NCBI RefSeq assembly: GCF_954871325.1
Contig: NC_088777.1
Coordinates: forward strand, 46,229,366 to 46,293,365
Direction of reading: 5' to 3'
Origin: Gordionus sp. m RMFG-2023
Lineage: Eukaryota > Nematomorpha > Gordioida > Chordodea > Parachordodidae
DNA length: 64,000 nucleotides
Made by a program: the position numbers and the translations under genes. The notes below the pieces were generated by a model. It was not told the DNA's origin. It did no database searches and worked only from the letters and a program-made list of their open reading frames with translations. Below are positions 1 to 12,484 of this stretch, in pieces. Every line of letters begins with the position of its first letter. Positions within the stretch are counted from its first letter, which is position 1.

Positions 1-110
1 TATGGTCACTTAATAACGGCCAAGTTTTTATTAAGATGCATATAATAAAAAAATTTTTTAATACCTCGGCAGCATTGGAAAATATTTGGGTATAATATAT
101 CCTTCATTAT

Positions 111-635
111 ATAATGTCGTATTGGGATATGGAGAATCGGGATTTTTCGAGTTCAAATCATTAGTAATAGACGATTTTTAAGTAAAATCTGATTTGATGG
201 GAAATGTATTTAAGCATGCATAGAGTAGAGATCTTGTTAAAATATTTTCAGGTTCCGGTTGGGTCGGGCCTAATATTTTTTATTAAAAGGTTCGGGCCGG
301 TGTAAGGTCGGGCCCTTATATATTAAATTTTTCTATATTATAATAAATTCGGGCAGGGCAGGCTAGGGCGGACAGAGATTTTTTTATTTCGAGCTGGTTC
401 GGCACAAGCGTTCGAGATCAGGACGAGCCAGTTTCGGCTTAGAGTGCCCACATTATGACATTTTAAAAATCTTTACCGCGAAAGTTCAAAACTAGTTACT
501 CTTAAATTTATAGTGGATTTTTATATCAATATTTCATATAAATAAAAAAAAAATACTTAAAGGTTAATGTCGAAAATTGTTTTAAATTTATAGGGTCATG
601 TGACTCTACACATGATGTAATGCATTTCCGGTTTT
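111..635. mobile_element. Family G foldback element, split by a family C piece
   Basis: The left end ATAATGTCGTATTGGGATATGG and the right part, with ATGCATTTCCGG near 625, match the two halves of the more complete copy at 19018-19414. GC-rich GGTCGGGCC sequence of family C sits between them at about 245-450. No coding capacity is seen. Superfamily is not determined. Confidence 0.55.
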
Positions 636-769
636 GTTTTTAATCTTAATTTTTAAATCGTTCTCGATGTATACAATTTAAAATCATGTTGTTTCATTAA
701 ATTTTTATATCTTTTACTGTTGCATAACCTAAGTTTGATTTCAACGGCATATGCTTGCTATATGGCATA

Positions 770-895
770 AAACCTCGTAACCCAGATATACCCTAGTTAG
801 TTTTAGAAAAGAAACTACTCACTGGATTCGAACCAAGGTCGAAACCTTAATTGATTCCTTAATCCATGTCTATAGAGACTGGAGCCATAGATATT
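770..895 (-). mobile_element. tRNA-derived SINE-like copy 1
   Basis: Read on the minus strand this has a TCTATGGC box-A-like start, a clear RNA polymerase III box B (GGTTCGAATCC, 824-834) and then a body with TTCTAAAACTAACTAGG (792-808). The second copy, at 55863-56010, has the same order: box A, box B, TTCTAAAGCTAACTAGG. A tRNA head plus a shared non-tRNA body is the layout of a tRNA-derived SINE. No tail or target duplication could be fixed. Confidence 0.55.
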
Positions 896-899
896 ACTC

Positions 900-2190
900 G
901 AAAAATAGGATTTTTTTTGTATAATATTTTATTATAATGGTTGGCTTTTTAAAAATTATTATTTTTTAATTAGTTACACATGAATATTTATCATCATTCT
1001 TGATTCAATTATAGAGGCAATGCATGAGGTTTTAAAGGACATGCTTCTGCGTTAAAAAACATGCCCATTGCTTACCTTATACTACCTCTAACTAGTTTTA
1101 ATATCAATTTTTTTTTAAAAAAACACAATTTTATAATCTCTTTCCAGTACGGTTGGGTAATGGCTAAATGTCATCAAAATATTTTGTGTCAACTAAAAAA
1201 TTTAAAATTAACCGTAAAGTGATATTATAAGCACAAAATTTTTTCTATTTTAACATCGGGAAATTTTCTTTTTTTTGTCACATTATTATAAAAAAAATTT
1301 TTTTAGTTTTGAATTTTGGATATTTCGTTATTTTACCCCTTTTCTTAGAAGAATATAACGAAAATATCAAAATATCATTTTTCATCTTCACGACAAGATG
1401 ATAATAAGTATACATAATAATAATGTGAAACAAATGAGTTAATATAAAGTGAAATGATTGATTTTGATTAAGTTTTATTTTTAAGAAAAAAAAACCTAAA
1501 TGTATTATGAATATATTTCGGGGATTTTATATTTCACTTTATTCATGACAATTCTCAACTTTATTGTAATGTTTTTTTTATATAAATGAAGAAAAAAAAC
1601 GACAATTTTTTGACAAATTAAATTTAAAACCTTCAAATTTCTGAAGGGAAAAAAACAAGTTATTTTTTTTTACTATAAGTAAAATCGTGTTTTTTTGGCC
1701 CTCATGAGAAAAATATAATAAAAAATCAATGCTCATACAAGTCTAACTTTGTGGTCTAGAATTATCAAAATTTAATTTTTCGATATGAAAAAAATGGGGA
1801 ACTGTGAACGAAAATTTTAGTTAAATAGTGGAATAGAAGGTAATATCAGGAAAATTTTTATGAAAACAGTTCGTGACTTTCCAGAAAAAAAAAATAAATA
1901 TAGAAAATAAAAATATGAATTTATTGTCAAATCTCATTTTGTTTAAATTTTATTAACGAAAACTATAAATAGGATCATGTTATACTTATCAAATGATTAA
2001 ATCGCACAAGTATATTCTCTTAAAGTTTTTCTTTTATATTTGTGTGCGTAAAAGAATAACAACTTTAGCTTAGGAAATGAATGTCCTGTTGAATAAAAAA
2101 TGAACTTTTTCCTTTTATCAACTATAAAAACAAATTATAGCCAATCGTTCAGATAAATTCCCAATCTCTAATTTATATCCGTATTAATAC
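900..2190. other. AT-rich intergenic DNA, nothing recognised
   Basis: Long A and T runs, no sustained coding frame on either strand, and no repeat that I can match elsewhere in the window. Confidence 0.5.
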
Positions 2191-2192
2191 AC

Positions 2193-2595
2193 ACTAGAGA
2201 TCTGCATCTAACCTAATAATTCAAGCCCGGCCCGACCCAAAAATGAAAAAAAAAATTGTCCTGCCCGGATCAATCCCGAACGAAATTATTTTTTATTTGT
2301 CCCGGAAAGCTGGATTATTTGTCCACCTTACTCGACCTGATTTTATTTAAATATAGAAAAATTTAATTTTTTTTGAGGCTTAAAAAAATATTCCGCAAAT
2401 AAAAAAATAAATAGCGCCTTGTTTCTTGCAAGAATTTTAAATATATCAATTTATTTGACAAAATGTAATGATATTATATTTAAAAATTTAAGCCCGAATT
2501 TCTTTTAAAAATATTAGGCCCGACCTAACCCGAACCGAAATTATTTTTTAAATAGGGTAGGATAAGGGTAGGGTCGTGATTTACAGATATCCAAA
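2193..2595. mobile_element. Family C short element (GC-rich ends)
   Basis: Starts TAGAGATCTGCATC and ends near TTTACAGATATCC. Both ends carry GGCCCGACC-type GC-rich inverted motifs around an AT-rich core that includes GCGCCTTGTTTCTTGCAAG. The same core and ends recur at 56848-57196 and, split, at 21782-23425. It is a non-coding MITE-like element. Superfamily is unproven. Confidence 0.65.
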
Positions 2596-2599
2596 ACAC

Positions 2600-3384
2600 A
2601 CGATGCACAAATAAATATTGATAATATTTTGAAATATTATTTTCATGATTCTTTTATTATTCGCTTTTATTCCATTCTATTTCTGGTTATATTCTTAATT
2701 GTTACGCTTCCTCTTTTTAAACAAAACAAGGGGGGGGGAGAATACAGTGACCAGCTAGTTTTCATCTCTAGGTTAATCGTAGAGTAAAATTAATTCTTTA
2801 CGAAGAGATGGGCTCTCTCAATTCCTCAATTCGAGTAATACACTTTAGCTCACCAGTTGTGTGTGACATAGCAATTAAAACATCCTTCAAAGCTGCATAA
2901 TAAATATAAATTTACACAACTACCAACCCACAAATCTACCGTCTAATCGATTTTTTACATCCAAAAATAGTCTATGATTTGCGAGCGACACCCTAAAAAT
3001 CTACGAACCGAATATAATCAAGTTACTTATAGCTTATCAATCCTAGGCTTTCTCTCGTCCATATCTCAAAAAATAATATCGGATTACCTGCGTTAATTGA
3101 ATAAGCCACATTCTATGGAGAAAGCCTCAGTCAAAAGTTGACATGAAACGTCAATACGCAAGAATAATTTAGTCATGCAAAGGTTACTTTAAAAGGTTTT
3201 TCCAAAAGCAGGAGCTTTTGCTATATATTTTTTCCAGATATTAGATATAAAAGGCTATAAAAATACAATATTATGACCGAAAAATATAGTCATCAATAAA
3301 TTGTATAAAATTTTTTAATCTGCTAAATAAAATTTATAATTTTTATTTTACAATACATTTTAACCATTTTTTATTTCTTTTTAA
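2600..3384. other. AT-rich intergenic DNA with a poly-G tract
   Basis: Holds a run of nine G at about 2730-2738 in otherwise AT-rich DNA. No gene or matched repeat seen. Confidence 0.45.
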
Positions 3385-3392
3385 CCAACAAT

Positions 3393-3964
3393 CAGGGACC
3401 CGGAGTGAACCGTAATGAACCGTTAAACCATTATGAACCGTTATAAATATCTGAACCATAACCGTAACCGAACCGATGTAATTAATTTTTGAAGGAGTAA
3501 AAAGAACCTATATAAAAAAAGGTTAAACCGGTTCAAACCGGTTCAGTTTTTATATTTTAGAAGTGGAAATAATTTGAATATCGAGAATTATATAAACCTA
3601 CCCTTAAAGTACTGGCAATTCCCGCAACACAAATAGAAAGGGCCTTTTTGAGGCTAAAATTTGTGTTATCGTCACAACGAACAAAAAAATCCATTACATT
3701 AGAAAATATATTACATTTATATTTAAAAATGAGTTATTTTAAATTTTATATATTTTTTATATATAATTCATAGATGCTTATAATAAAAATAAGTCAAAAG
3801 ATGGTGTTGCTTCAAAAAAAAAAATTTCTAACCGTAATGAACCTTTATAATTAGGTGAACCGAACCTTTATAAATTTTTCTTAATAATCGTAACCAAAAC
3901 GTAACCATTATAATTTTTTACAGTAACCAAACTGAACCGTTATAAATAACGGTTTGGGTCCCTG
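3393..3964 (+). mobile_element. hAT transposon remnant with 8-bp target duplication
   Basis: Ends are CAGGGACCC and GGGTCCCTG. Perfect 8-bp repeats CCAACAAT flank it at 3385-3392 and 3965-3972, the hallmark of hAT insertion. GAACCG-rich subterminal repeats face each other. In the middle (about 3610-3735) one frame reads IPATQIERAFLRLKF followed by SSQRTKKSITLENILHLYL, the C-terminal dimerisation motif of hAT transposases. Most of the transposase is missing, so this is an internally deleted, inactive copy. Confidence 0.88.
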
Positions 3965-4043
3965 CCAACAATTGCTTATCAAATTTTGATTCATCAAAAA
4001 AAACAAGAAATCATGTAGTTAGCATTAATCACGACCATACAAC

Positions 4044-4264
4044 TAGTGTTGTTAAACGGCTCGATTTGAGCCGATTTTTAAAAACGGCTAACTCAATATT
4101 TTATCGAGAAAATTATTACGCAAGCCTGAAAACTTTGCTCATAGATGGCATAAACGTTTGGACATTTATTAGTAAAATCTCGACGCTTAAGCTATTTTTC
4201 TGGCCAAAATATTGAGTTAGCCATTTTTAAGAATCAAGTCAAATCAAGCCGTTTAACAACACTA
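4044..4264. mobile_element. Family A MITE (hAT type)
   Basis: Terminal inverted repeats TAGTGTTGTTAAACGGCTCG. The 8-bp flanks CATACAAC and CACACAAC differ at one base. The interior is a near-palindrome with AACTCAATATTTTAT on one arm and its complement on the other. Non-coding. It is one of about eleven copies in the window. Confidence 0.85.
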
Positions 4265-6768
4265 CACACAACATCATCAATTTTCTATGGGAAATAGATC
4301 GGTTCATCACAGGGTTTTTCTTGCGTTGATCAAACTTCAACATTAACAGGAGCATCCTAAAATTTCCAGAAGATCTTAAAACAAATAAATAGACTCCGTA
4401 GAACATCACTTAAATACTCTTAGTCGCAACGACTTTAATCTCCTTTGGGGGCCAGATGCTGAATTTAGTAGAAAAAAAAAGACGGATGATCCTAAGAGAT
4501 AACTTGGATGAATCCTAAGTGGGCGTATATGAGTCAGGGCTTTAAAATATAAAAAATATTATAATTTATTTGTTTAATTTGTTCTTTTTCCTGATTAGCA
4601 TGTCAAGAGGTTTCGCGCTTTATTTTAATATAATTCTCCTTTCCTTTCAAATCCTTTTTTTTTACTATTCATTTTTATCTTCTTGCGTTATCTATCTATG
4701 ATATGATATAATATAATCAAACTAATCTACTAAATATTATTAAAATAACAAATATTTCGGTAAATCAAAATAAGGTCATCCTGATGTTTATATATTTTTA
4801 GCTAAATCGAAAAATAATTTGTTTTTAAAAAAAAAAATTTTAAATATATATATAAATTATATATATATATATAATCAAATTGATGTTTATCAAATAAAAA
4901 CTGAAATCCTATATTCATGGAATGTTCCGAAAAGATTCCCCTGAATTTTTAACTGTAGACTCCTAGAAATTTTTAAAGTTAAAAATCAACTTCTGCAAGA
5001 AATATTAAGAAGCAATTACACATCTTTATACAACCCCTAGTAAAAAAAATTTACATAAAGGATATAAAAATTAAATTAAAATAGGTATATGTATATTTTT
5101 AAATTGCATTATAGCGTAGTAAGTTAATGATACTGAACATTTAGCGCAGCTGGAGCAGTCACAATTATTTGTTTAATTTTATGGGGAGGTGGGGGGGGCG
5201 TCTGATAAAGATGGGGTTAACTGTCTTCCACTAACATAGAGATATGGTACTAAGATTAGTTTATTTTATATTAAAATAAAAATAATCTATTTAATATTCT
5301 ATTAAATATAATAGATAACAGGATATTAAAATAAAATCACTGACTAAGAAATTGTAGAAGAATTTTTAGTTAGAGCCTTCAAGAATGGCAATTTTTTTAA
5401 AAAAAGTTTATCCGCATGAAAAAGGATGCAAGTACTCGTTAAATTTATCCTTATTATTTTGGAGTATTAAGAATAATTTTAACAGTAGAAGAGCATGATA
5501 GTCCTCTAATAATTATGTTCCTTAATCAAAATATGTTTAAATATTTAAATCTTTCCCATAAATCTAGGTATTATTTTAAAATTAACCATACTAATTATTT
5601 ACTTTTTTTAAAAAATGCAATTTCACACCTTACTAATTCTTATTTTTAGTTAGGAGAACTCATGGACTTTCAATAGATAAGCATAGTAAATCTTAAGAAG
5701 AAAAACAAATGTTACTTCTATACAATCTATATGTCAATATACCAAATCTCTGCAGCATTGAAAAATTAGAAGGCCACAAAATTACCGTGGTTAGTTCAGA
5801 ATCACATTATTTTAAGATATGAGATAGTAAATATTCATCAATTTCTTAGGAGCATCATGCTTCTTAGGATAAAAGATGTATCTTTTTTTTTAGAAAATAA
5901 GAGCATTTGAATTTTCGTAAACATATTTTATTTATAAAAGTTGTATACGATCTTTTTAATTTGGCCAAAAAGTAACGGCCCCTTTGTGGTCACTTTTGAA
6001 GGTTTCCATGTAATTCTATTTTCTAAATATTTACTCTTCATTGTGCCTTCTTTTTTTTTATTGGCAAATTTTATCGAAGAATTTCAAACTAGATCAATAA
6101 ATTCATCGTATGCAAAAAAATATATAATTAATTTTATCTACGATTCAATAACTTATTCTTAATCGATATTATTTCTAATACCAAAAAAAAAAGATTATTT
6201 ATCACATTAGTTTTCAAAATCAAAACTGATTTTATAAAATAAAACTTTAAGATGATTTTACTGCGAATTTTCTTAAAAATCTATATCGTTCTTGATAATA
6301 ATTGCCTTAGCTGCGAATTTTGTTAAAAATCTATATCATTCTTGATAATACTTGCCTTACATTCTTTTATATAAGTTATCGTCCTTGTGTTTTTTCCGGC
6401 CATGTGTTATTTTTTCAACTTTAAATCATTTTCTGAGAGCGTTCTTAAAAATATTTAAAAATCTGATTTTGCCTGAAATGTATGCCGTTATGTTTGGAAT
6501 ACTCATTCTTATGAATTTCAGACAATTTTTTTTTATGAACTTTTCAAACTTAATATAATTTATATTAAACTGGCAAGGAACTTATTAATATTTAATGATA
6601 AAAATTCAGGGCAAGCTTATGTCTGTCTTCCGAATTACAGACACCGAATTCGTTCAGATTAAAACTTGAACACATTTACAAGTGTACAATATTTTCTAAT
6701 AGAAACATAAAGTAAACTATTTTTTTACAAGCAATTTTAATTAAATCTAAAAAAAATCCATTATAACA
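4265..6768. other. Intergenic DNA with a 50-bp tandem pair and simple repeats
   Basis: Contains a TA-rich simple repeat at about 4845-4875, a G8 tract at about 5191, and two direct copies of a 50-bp unit at 6261-6310 and 6311-6360 (starting CTGCGAATTTT, with few differences). The short open frames here are AT-driven, and I do not accept them as genes. Confidence 0.5.
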
Positions 6769-6769
6769 T

Positions 6770-6905
6770 TGCTGGAGATCTGTATATCTGGCCCGAAAGA
6801 TGTACAAGTTGCCCTGCCCGGTCTGTTTTTGCCCGGTCCAACCCGGCCCGCAATAATATTTTAAGACATCCCAGGCCCCTTAAAGTTTTTCGAAAAGTCT
6901 GGCAT
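6770..6905. mobile_element. Family C fragment
   Basis: GGAGATCTGTATATCTGGCCCG, then CCTGCCCGG and CCCGGCCCGC, match the end region of the family C element. The other end is not found. Confidence 0.5.
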
Positions 6906-6909
6906 TTTA

Positions 6910-8210
6910 CCGTAAAATTTTGTGTACGAATTTTTTTTGGCCACCAGATTTTTAATATTTATATCTAACATTTTTTTCTCAATATTAATTAAGTTTTCCT
7001 CTATGATCATCTATTTCTTTCTACTATCACTGTTTTATAAATCATCTGTGCTTGATATCTGATCGTGAAAATATTAGTTTTTACTATTATTTAATTGATA
7101 TTTTATTATAATCATTTACCTCTTATCCCATATATACTACAATTTACTTCTATTTATCACATTCATAAATAGATGCGCTACTAATTTATTCTATAGATTA
7201 ATATCGATTTCAAATTTTTCATGGCTTTACAATAAAAAAATGAAATTCGAATGTCAATTAGTCTTTTTTCAAATATATGATAACATTTTTTTCAAAAAAA
7301 ATAGTGTCCTATCCGAAATTGCAAAAGTCTTCATTTTGTGCATATCATAAGCGTATCCAGGATTTTCCTATAGGGGAGGGAAATGCTGATGGACGGGGTT
7401 TTCCGCCATGAATTTTATTGGATGACTTTAGGGTACACTTAGGCCTTTGCCTATACTATATTTTAATAAAAATAATTGGGTTTTCATCCTTTATTTTGTA
7501 CAAATTTTGAATTATATTGGTTATTTTAAAGGTTACAAACTTTTAGTAATTTTATTTTCAAATTATTATCCATTATATATTGGATACATTTTGGGGGGGG
7601 GGGAGTGGGGGGGGGCTCCTATCAACACCTCCCCCCCCATTAGTTACGCACTTTTCATATTTATCCTTTATTATTTCTGTAATTAATTGTCAAAAGTGTA
7701 TAAATTTTTATATTTATGAGAAAAAAAATTAAATTTTAAATAACCTGTGATTTAGAGGCAAATAAACATGAAATTTAAGGGTTAAATAACAAATGTTCTC
7801 TTTTTATTATACACCTCTAAACCCAAAACCCAAAGTCGTTCTATATTTCTTTGTCAACAGTAAAATAGGATGAAATATATACATTCCCCCCAAAAAATCG
7901 AAAGAAAAAATATATTGATAAATCAAATTATAATTTTATTTTTTAACCCTATGTCCAAAATATGTTTTTTTTTCTTTTTATATTTTTGTTAACTTCAATC
8001 TATTTTTGATATCCAATAAACAACTTAAGACAGTTGCATTAGAAAGAGATTAAAGTTATCGAGACTTAAAAGTTTAAAAAATAAATAAGTTTCCCATGTA
8101 GTCTAAAAGGATTAAACTTATGTAATTAAAATACAGAATACAATTACATTTTTGTAGTTGGTAATTTTAATCAACGAAAAGAAAGAAAAAGAGGTAATTT
8201 GTAATATTAA
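6910..8210. other. Intergenic DNA with a GC-rich transposon scrap
   Basis: At 7340-7690 GCGTATCCAGGATTTTCC leads into GGGGAGGG. Further on there are two long poly-G runs (about 7593-7603 and 7607-7615), then CTCCCCCCCC. This looks like a decayed mobile-element insert, but I cannot place its ends. No TM4-TM7 receptor exons were found here on the minus strand. Confidence 0.4.
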
Positions 8211-8211
8211 C

Positions 8212-8636
8212 CTATCTATGCTTATAGCGACTAGAGTAAATACACTGGAAGCCAGGGTAAAGTTTGACACAAAATTGTTGACCACGCAATATTCGTTGCC
8301 AAACGGCCAATGGCTATTGATCATGTATATGAAATTGAAGAATATGTTGAGGGTCGCTAACAAAGAATCTGATACACTCATGTTCACTATGAAGTAATTG
8401 GTAGCCGTTCTCATTTTCTTGTTACGAATTATGATCCATATGACCACGATGTTCCCTGTAGTCGATACAAGTATAAGGGCGCCAAATATTAGACTATAGA
8501 CTAACTGAATGTACCAAGGTTGAGCGTATATATTCTTGAAGAGCAAGACCCCCTGTCTAGCATTTTTTGACGTTATATTCGGGGATATTATATGGGATCT
8601 ATCAAAGACGTTTAAAATATAGGTTACATTTTCCAT
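8212..8636 (-). CDS. TkR-like: Tachykinin-type neuropeptide GPCR, first coding exon (TM1-TM3)
   Basis: Rhodopsin-class receptor for a tachykinin-like peptide, acting at the plasma membrane. The exon starts at an ATG (8634-8636) and encodes about 142 residues. The N-terminus has two N-glycosylation sites (NVT, NIT). TM1 is at about residues 44-68 with the GN-V motif (TGNIVVIWII). Next come the family motif KKMRTATNYFIVNMSVSDS (loop 1 and TM2), WPFG-EYC (disulfide cysteine before TM3), and TM3 ending ISIDR. The frame then meets a donor, AG|GTTAAT, exactly between DR and the expected Y. An intron at the DR(Y) site is common in this family. The sequence resembles protostome tachykinin receptors (RMRTVTNYF, WPFGE-YC, AISIDRY). 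TM4-TM7 are not seen downstream in the 8 kb to the window edge. The exon is open and undamaged, so the rest may lie outside. Confidence 0.88.
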
Positions 8637-8639
8637 CTT

Positions 8640-9190
8640 AAAAATTTGACGGTATTATTTATTTTGATTTTTTTTTAAAAAATTATTCTTGCCGATAGAG
8701 AAAACTAGTTTCAGTGTATGCGAAATTTGTGAATCGGTGAGTGGCATTGTTGGCTTGATAAATAAGTATTTCGGACCCGATTAATTTATGAATGCTCATC
8801 ATTTGATCGGGGGGGGGGGAATATAATTATTTCTTCTTCTTCTCTTCTTTTTTTTTAAAAAAAAATATTTTTACTAATGATAAAATAAAATTCTTTAAAT
8901 CAATATATTATTTTTCTTATAAAAAAAAAATTTACAAAAATAATAATCCGTTAAAAGATATTAGGCTTGAAAACTTTGTTTTCTGGTTTAAAAAATAAGA
9001 TAGGAAATATTTTACAAATGACAACTACATTTTAAAACATAAAAACATAAATCCAAAAAAAATACGTTATTTAATTAATCTAATACTTATAAGTAAGTAC
9101 CTAATTTATTAATTAGTATAATATTATAAAAGAATTGGATTTATAATTATTTTTTTAAAGTATAATAATCCATATCTTTCTTTCTTAAAG
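8640..9190. other. Upstream region of the receptor exon, AT-rich
   Basis: Holds a poly-G tract at about 8809-8819 and pyrimidine-rich stretches. No promoter element can be supported. Confidence 0.4.
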
Positions 9191-9285
9191 GAAGGAAGGA
9201 AGGAAGGAAGGAAGGAAGGAAGGAAGGAAGGAAGGAAGGAAGGAAGGAAGGAAGGAAGGAAGGAAGGAAGGAAGGAAGGAAGGAA
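9191..9285 (+). repeat. (GGAA)n microsatellite
   Basis: About 23 uninterrupted copies of GGAA. The purity suggests recent expansion. Confidence 0.98.
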
Positions 9286-9317
9286 TTTCTAAATTTAAAA
9301 AAATAATATGCAGATTT

Positions 9318-9472
9318 AAGTCAAGTTTTAGATTTTCAGTGCATGAATCCGTTATTTAGGATGGAGATTTTGTTCATAGGTGGCAGAAAAGTTTAGACCT
9401 TTATTTTCTTGAGGCTTATACATAACATAATTGTTAATATGGCTAAAATATTAATCGGGCGCTTAAAAACAC
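9318..9472. mobile_element. Family A-related MITE fragment
   Basis: TTCATAGGTGGCAGAAAAGTTTAGACC and GGCTAAAATATTAATCGGGCG match the divergent subfamily seen at 20094-20277 and 22272-22425. Confidence 0.5.
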
Positions 9473-9779
9473 TACTCACAAGTTGTACTAGATTAATTGT
9501 TATTTTTTTAAATTTAATTGTGTAAATGGTTCGTGGGACACGTTACGAACATGTAGTTCTTCTAATTCAAGAATATTCTTATTTTCCAAATATTCTTCAA
9601 TAAAAATAAAATAAATTTCATTTCCATCATATCCACTAAAAGTGGAGCAAGTTTATTTATAAAAAAAATATGAATAAATATTACCAATTCCTCAAAAAAT
9701 ATGTTATCACTTATTGTATTGATTAGTTTATACTTAATATATTTGATTTCTAATATTTTTATCAATAAAGCAAATCAGT

Positions 9780-10002
9780 TTAACCATTTTACTCTGTTGT
9801 TTAGACATTTTACCCTGGGTAGAAGGTAAAGTGGCAGAAATGGCACATTTTAGATAGTTAATCATCCCTACAGTAGAACTACACGTTTCTTGTAGGGGTG
9901 GGAGTGTATTCCATATTAATTCATAATTTGTTTCTTTTTGCTTTTGTTTCAATTTTTTTGGTAAAAATGGCAAATACCATTAGTTTAATCCCGGTCTCTC
10001 CT
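9780..10002. mobile_element. Family D element, right-hand part
   Basis: GGTAAAGTGGCAGAAATGGCACATTTTA, then GGTAAAAATGGCAAATACC, then the terminus CCCGGTCTCTCCTA. The same order occurs at 20940-21152. The end is the complement of AGGGGAGACCGGGG at 17016. Confidence 0.6.
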
Positions 10003-10004
10003 AT

Positions 10005-10420
10005 TAGAGATTTGCAAAAGTAGGCTCGGTCCAAACGGGCTACGGGTCTGCCCTACTGTATAAAAAAAATCGGGTAAGGGTTGGGTCGGGCCTAATATTT
10101 TTTTAAAAAATTCGGACAGGGTCGGGCCTTGGAAATTTTTTCAAATATATCTAAATTTATCAATTTTATGTTGAATTTTTTTATGTAAAATAAAATATTT
10201 GATTTTATTTATAGAAAACAGACGCTATAACATTATATCTTTTATTTTGAGTAATTATAAAAATCAATTCCCATATTTAAATAATTTCGGGCCGGGCGGG
10301 ACCGATAAAATATCTTAAAAGAAATTTCGGGTTCCAGCAGGGTCGGCAAAACTTTTTTAAAAGAATTTTGGGCCCGGCCGGGCTTGAAAAATTAGGCCCG
10401 ATATAGATCACTATCACTTA
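10005..10420. mobile_element. Family C element
   Basis: Starts TTAGAGATTTGC and ends AGGCCCGATATAGATCAC. Several GGGTCGGGCC and GGGCCGGGC motifs flank an AT-rich core. It abuts the family D end. Confidence 0.6.
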
Positions 10421-10424
10421 TATT

Positions 10425-12240
10425 AGTTTCTTTGATTAAATATCATTCATACATTTATTTTCATTAAAAGAAATTTCATTATATTTCTTAAAAAAACGGA
10501 AAGCCCTGAAGAGGGATTATTTTTTTCCCAAATTATATGAAAGTTATAATGAGCAGACAAGTTCTAGACAGGTGATAAATATTATATGAATAAATAACTT
10601 GCTGATATTTGGTATTCTCTTAGGATTCGCTATATGAATAAAATTTAAAGTTACAAGGCCAGTCAAAGGTAAAACTAATCCCCGATTATATATTTTGCTT
10701 AATAAAACTATTTTCATACTCAAAAGATTTTTGGCCTTTATTGCTTGTTAATTATTTAGATATTTACCTTAGTCAATATGTGTAATATCTTATAAAATTG
10801 TCTGAAAATATAGCGTAAGATATATACATTTTCAGCAAAATGAGATTCTTTAAATATTTTAAAAAAAACACGATATATAAAGATAAATGCTAAATAGCCT
10901 AATCCAGACGAAAAAGTAATTCTATTTATTCTTAAGTGAGCAAAAAGGGGGAATTTATCTAAAATTAGCAACAACATTTGCAGAAAAATTGAAATTTGGA
11001 AATGTTTTAGGGAACTCTCAGTAGTTTTAAGGAGGCATGAACACCTACGCGCCCACCCTTCCTACATAATTCTATTCATGCAATCATGTTTATTTTAATT
11101 CGAAAGTCTAATTTTGGCTGACAGGTATTCCAGTATATATATAATACCTATCCTATAAATTTTAGACAATTTGGTTCCTGAGATTTTTAGCAATTTTTAA
11201 TTATTATAATCAACCAGAGTTGACTTATATAATATTTAATTGTTAAACAATTTGATTTGAGCAACAATTAATTGTCAAAATGATTATAAAAATTAATGTG
11301 ATTTAAAAATGTAAAATGAAATACATTTAATTAATCAGATAATTATTTATTTTTTTTATGCTTTGTATAAAAATTCATGTAATTAAAATATAAAATGAAA
11401 TACATTTAATTAATCAGATAATTATTTTATTTTTTTTTATAATTTGTATAAAAATTGTTTTAATGTCAAAGATGATAAAAATATATATTTATAATTATTA
11501 TAATAGTAAAAAATTAATAGCTATTATAACGGTAAAATTTGTTTTAGTAGCATATTATTTTCAAGGTTAATACATCTCACAAATAATCGCTGTCTCCGCA
11601 AACCTTAAACTCTGAATTTATCTGTTTCCTGATTAGTGTTTAAGTCAGTTAAGCCTAGTTTTAAGCAAATTCCAAAAAAGTGTAATCCAATAAAAATTAA
11701 TATCTCTTCATCAAAATTTTAATTTAGCTTAAATTTGAGGTAAACCTAAAAAAATTTTTATATCTATTCTCAAGAGCGTTTTTTTGCCCATTTTTTACGA
11801 TTGAGCTGAATTTTCCGATTTATAGAGGGCGCATAAAAATTGATTATAACTGGCTTATAAGCTCTAGTTACATTTTTCTATTATACCGATATCAGTATAA
11901 TTTTATGTTATATCATAAACAACATCTACACAGATGAATAACATTTAAATATCATTACATATGACATTTGATTTTATTTGTCCTTGTTATGAATCAAATC
12001 ATTTTTTATGAGGCATAATCCCATAAAACAGAGATAATTTGAAAATAAATTACCCTTTTTTTCCCCATATATCTTAATATAAACTAGTCTGGTTAATGTC
12101 TATCTATTTTTTTTACGTTACTATGGGAATCATCTAATTTTTTTTGTATAAAGTCTGGAAATTATATGTAATTATACCTCAAAATCTGAATAATCTTTTC
12201 TTTTTTTTAAAATGTATTTTGAACAAAAATATTTCAAACT
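10425..12240. other. Intergenic AT-rich DNA with a local tandem duplication
   Basis: At 11284-11453 an 80-bp unit containing AAAATGAAATACATTTAATTAATC occurs twice in tandem. Otherwise no gene, RNA or matched repeat was recognised. Confidence 0.5.
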
Positions 12241-12242
12241 TA

Positions 12243-12480
12243 TGCCTCATTTATAGTAAGCGTGATTTGCTCAAGAAATGCGAAATTAATCGCCAGTAAA
12301 ATCACAGCTCATTTGTCACAGCTGTACAATACTTTTTGATTTATACGTAAATAGCTATCACGTTATCGTTTCGCTCCTTATTTATAAATTATTTATCTCT
12401 TATTGGCTCGCTATGGTAAATTACGCAGCGTTTAATTTCGCGCCGCTTGTGCAAATCGCGCTTACTATAAATTGAGGCGT
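12243..12480. mobile_element. Family E foldback MITE
   Basis: The ends GCCTCATTTATAGTAAGCG and CGCTTACTATAAATTGAGGC are inverted repeats. They continue inward as GATTTGCTCAAG against CTTGTGCAAATC, and GCGAAATTAA against TTAATTTCGC. Non-coding. A related copy lies at 36186-36417. Confidence 0.78.
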
Positions 12481-12484
12481 TGAT

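Noticed and set aside
7447-7686. Open frame with a GGGEWGG stretch
   Set aside because: It runs through poly-G and poly-C runs of an apparent mobile-element scrap.
8158-8397. Plus-strand open frame over the receptor exon
   Set aside because: Antisense to the receptor, which shows clear family motifs.
9191-9285. Telomere-like or regulatory array
   Set aside because: Pure GGAA repeat, not a telomere unit, with no adjacent gene to support a regulatory role.
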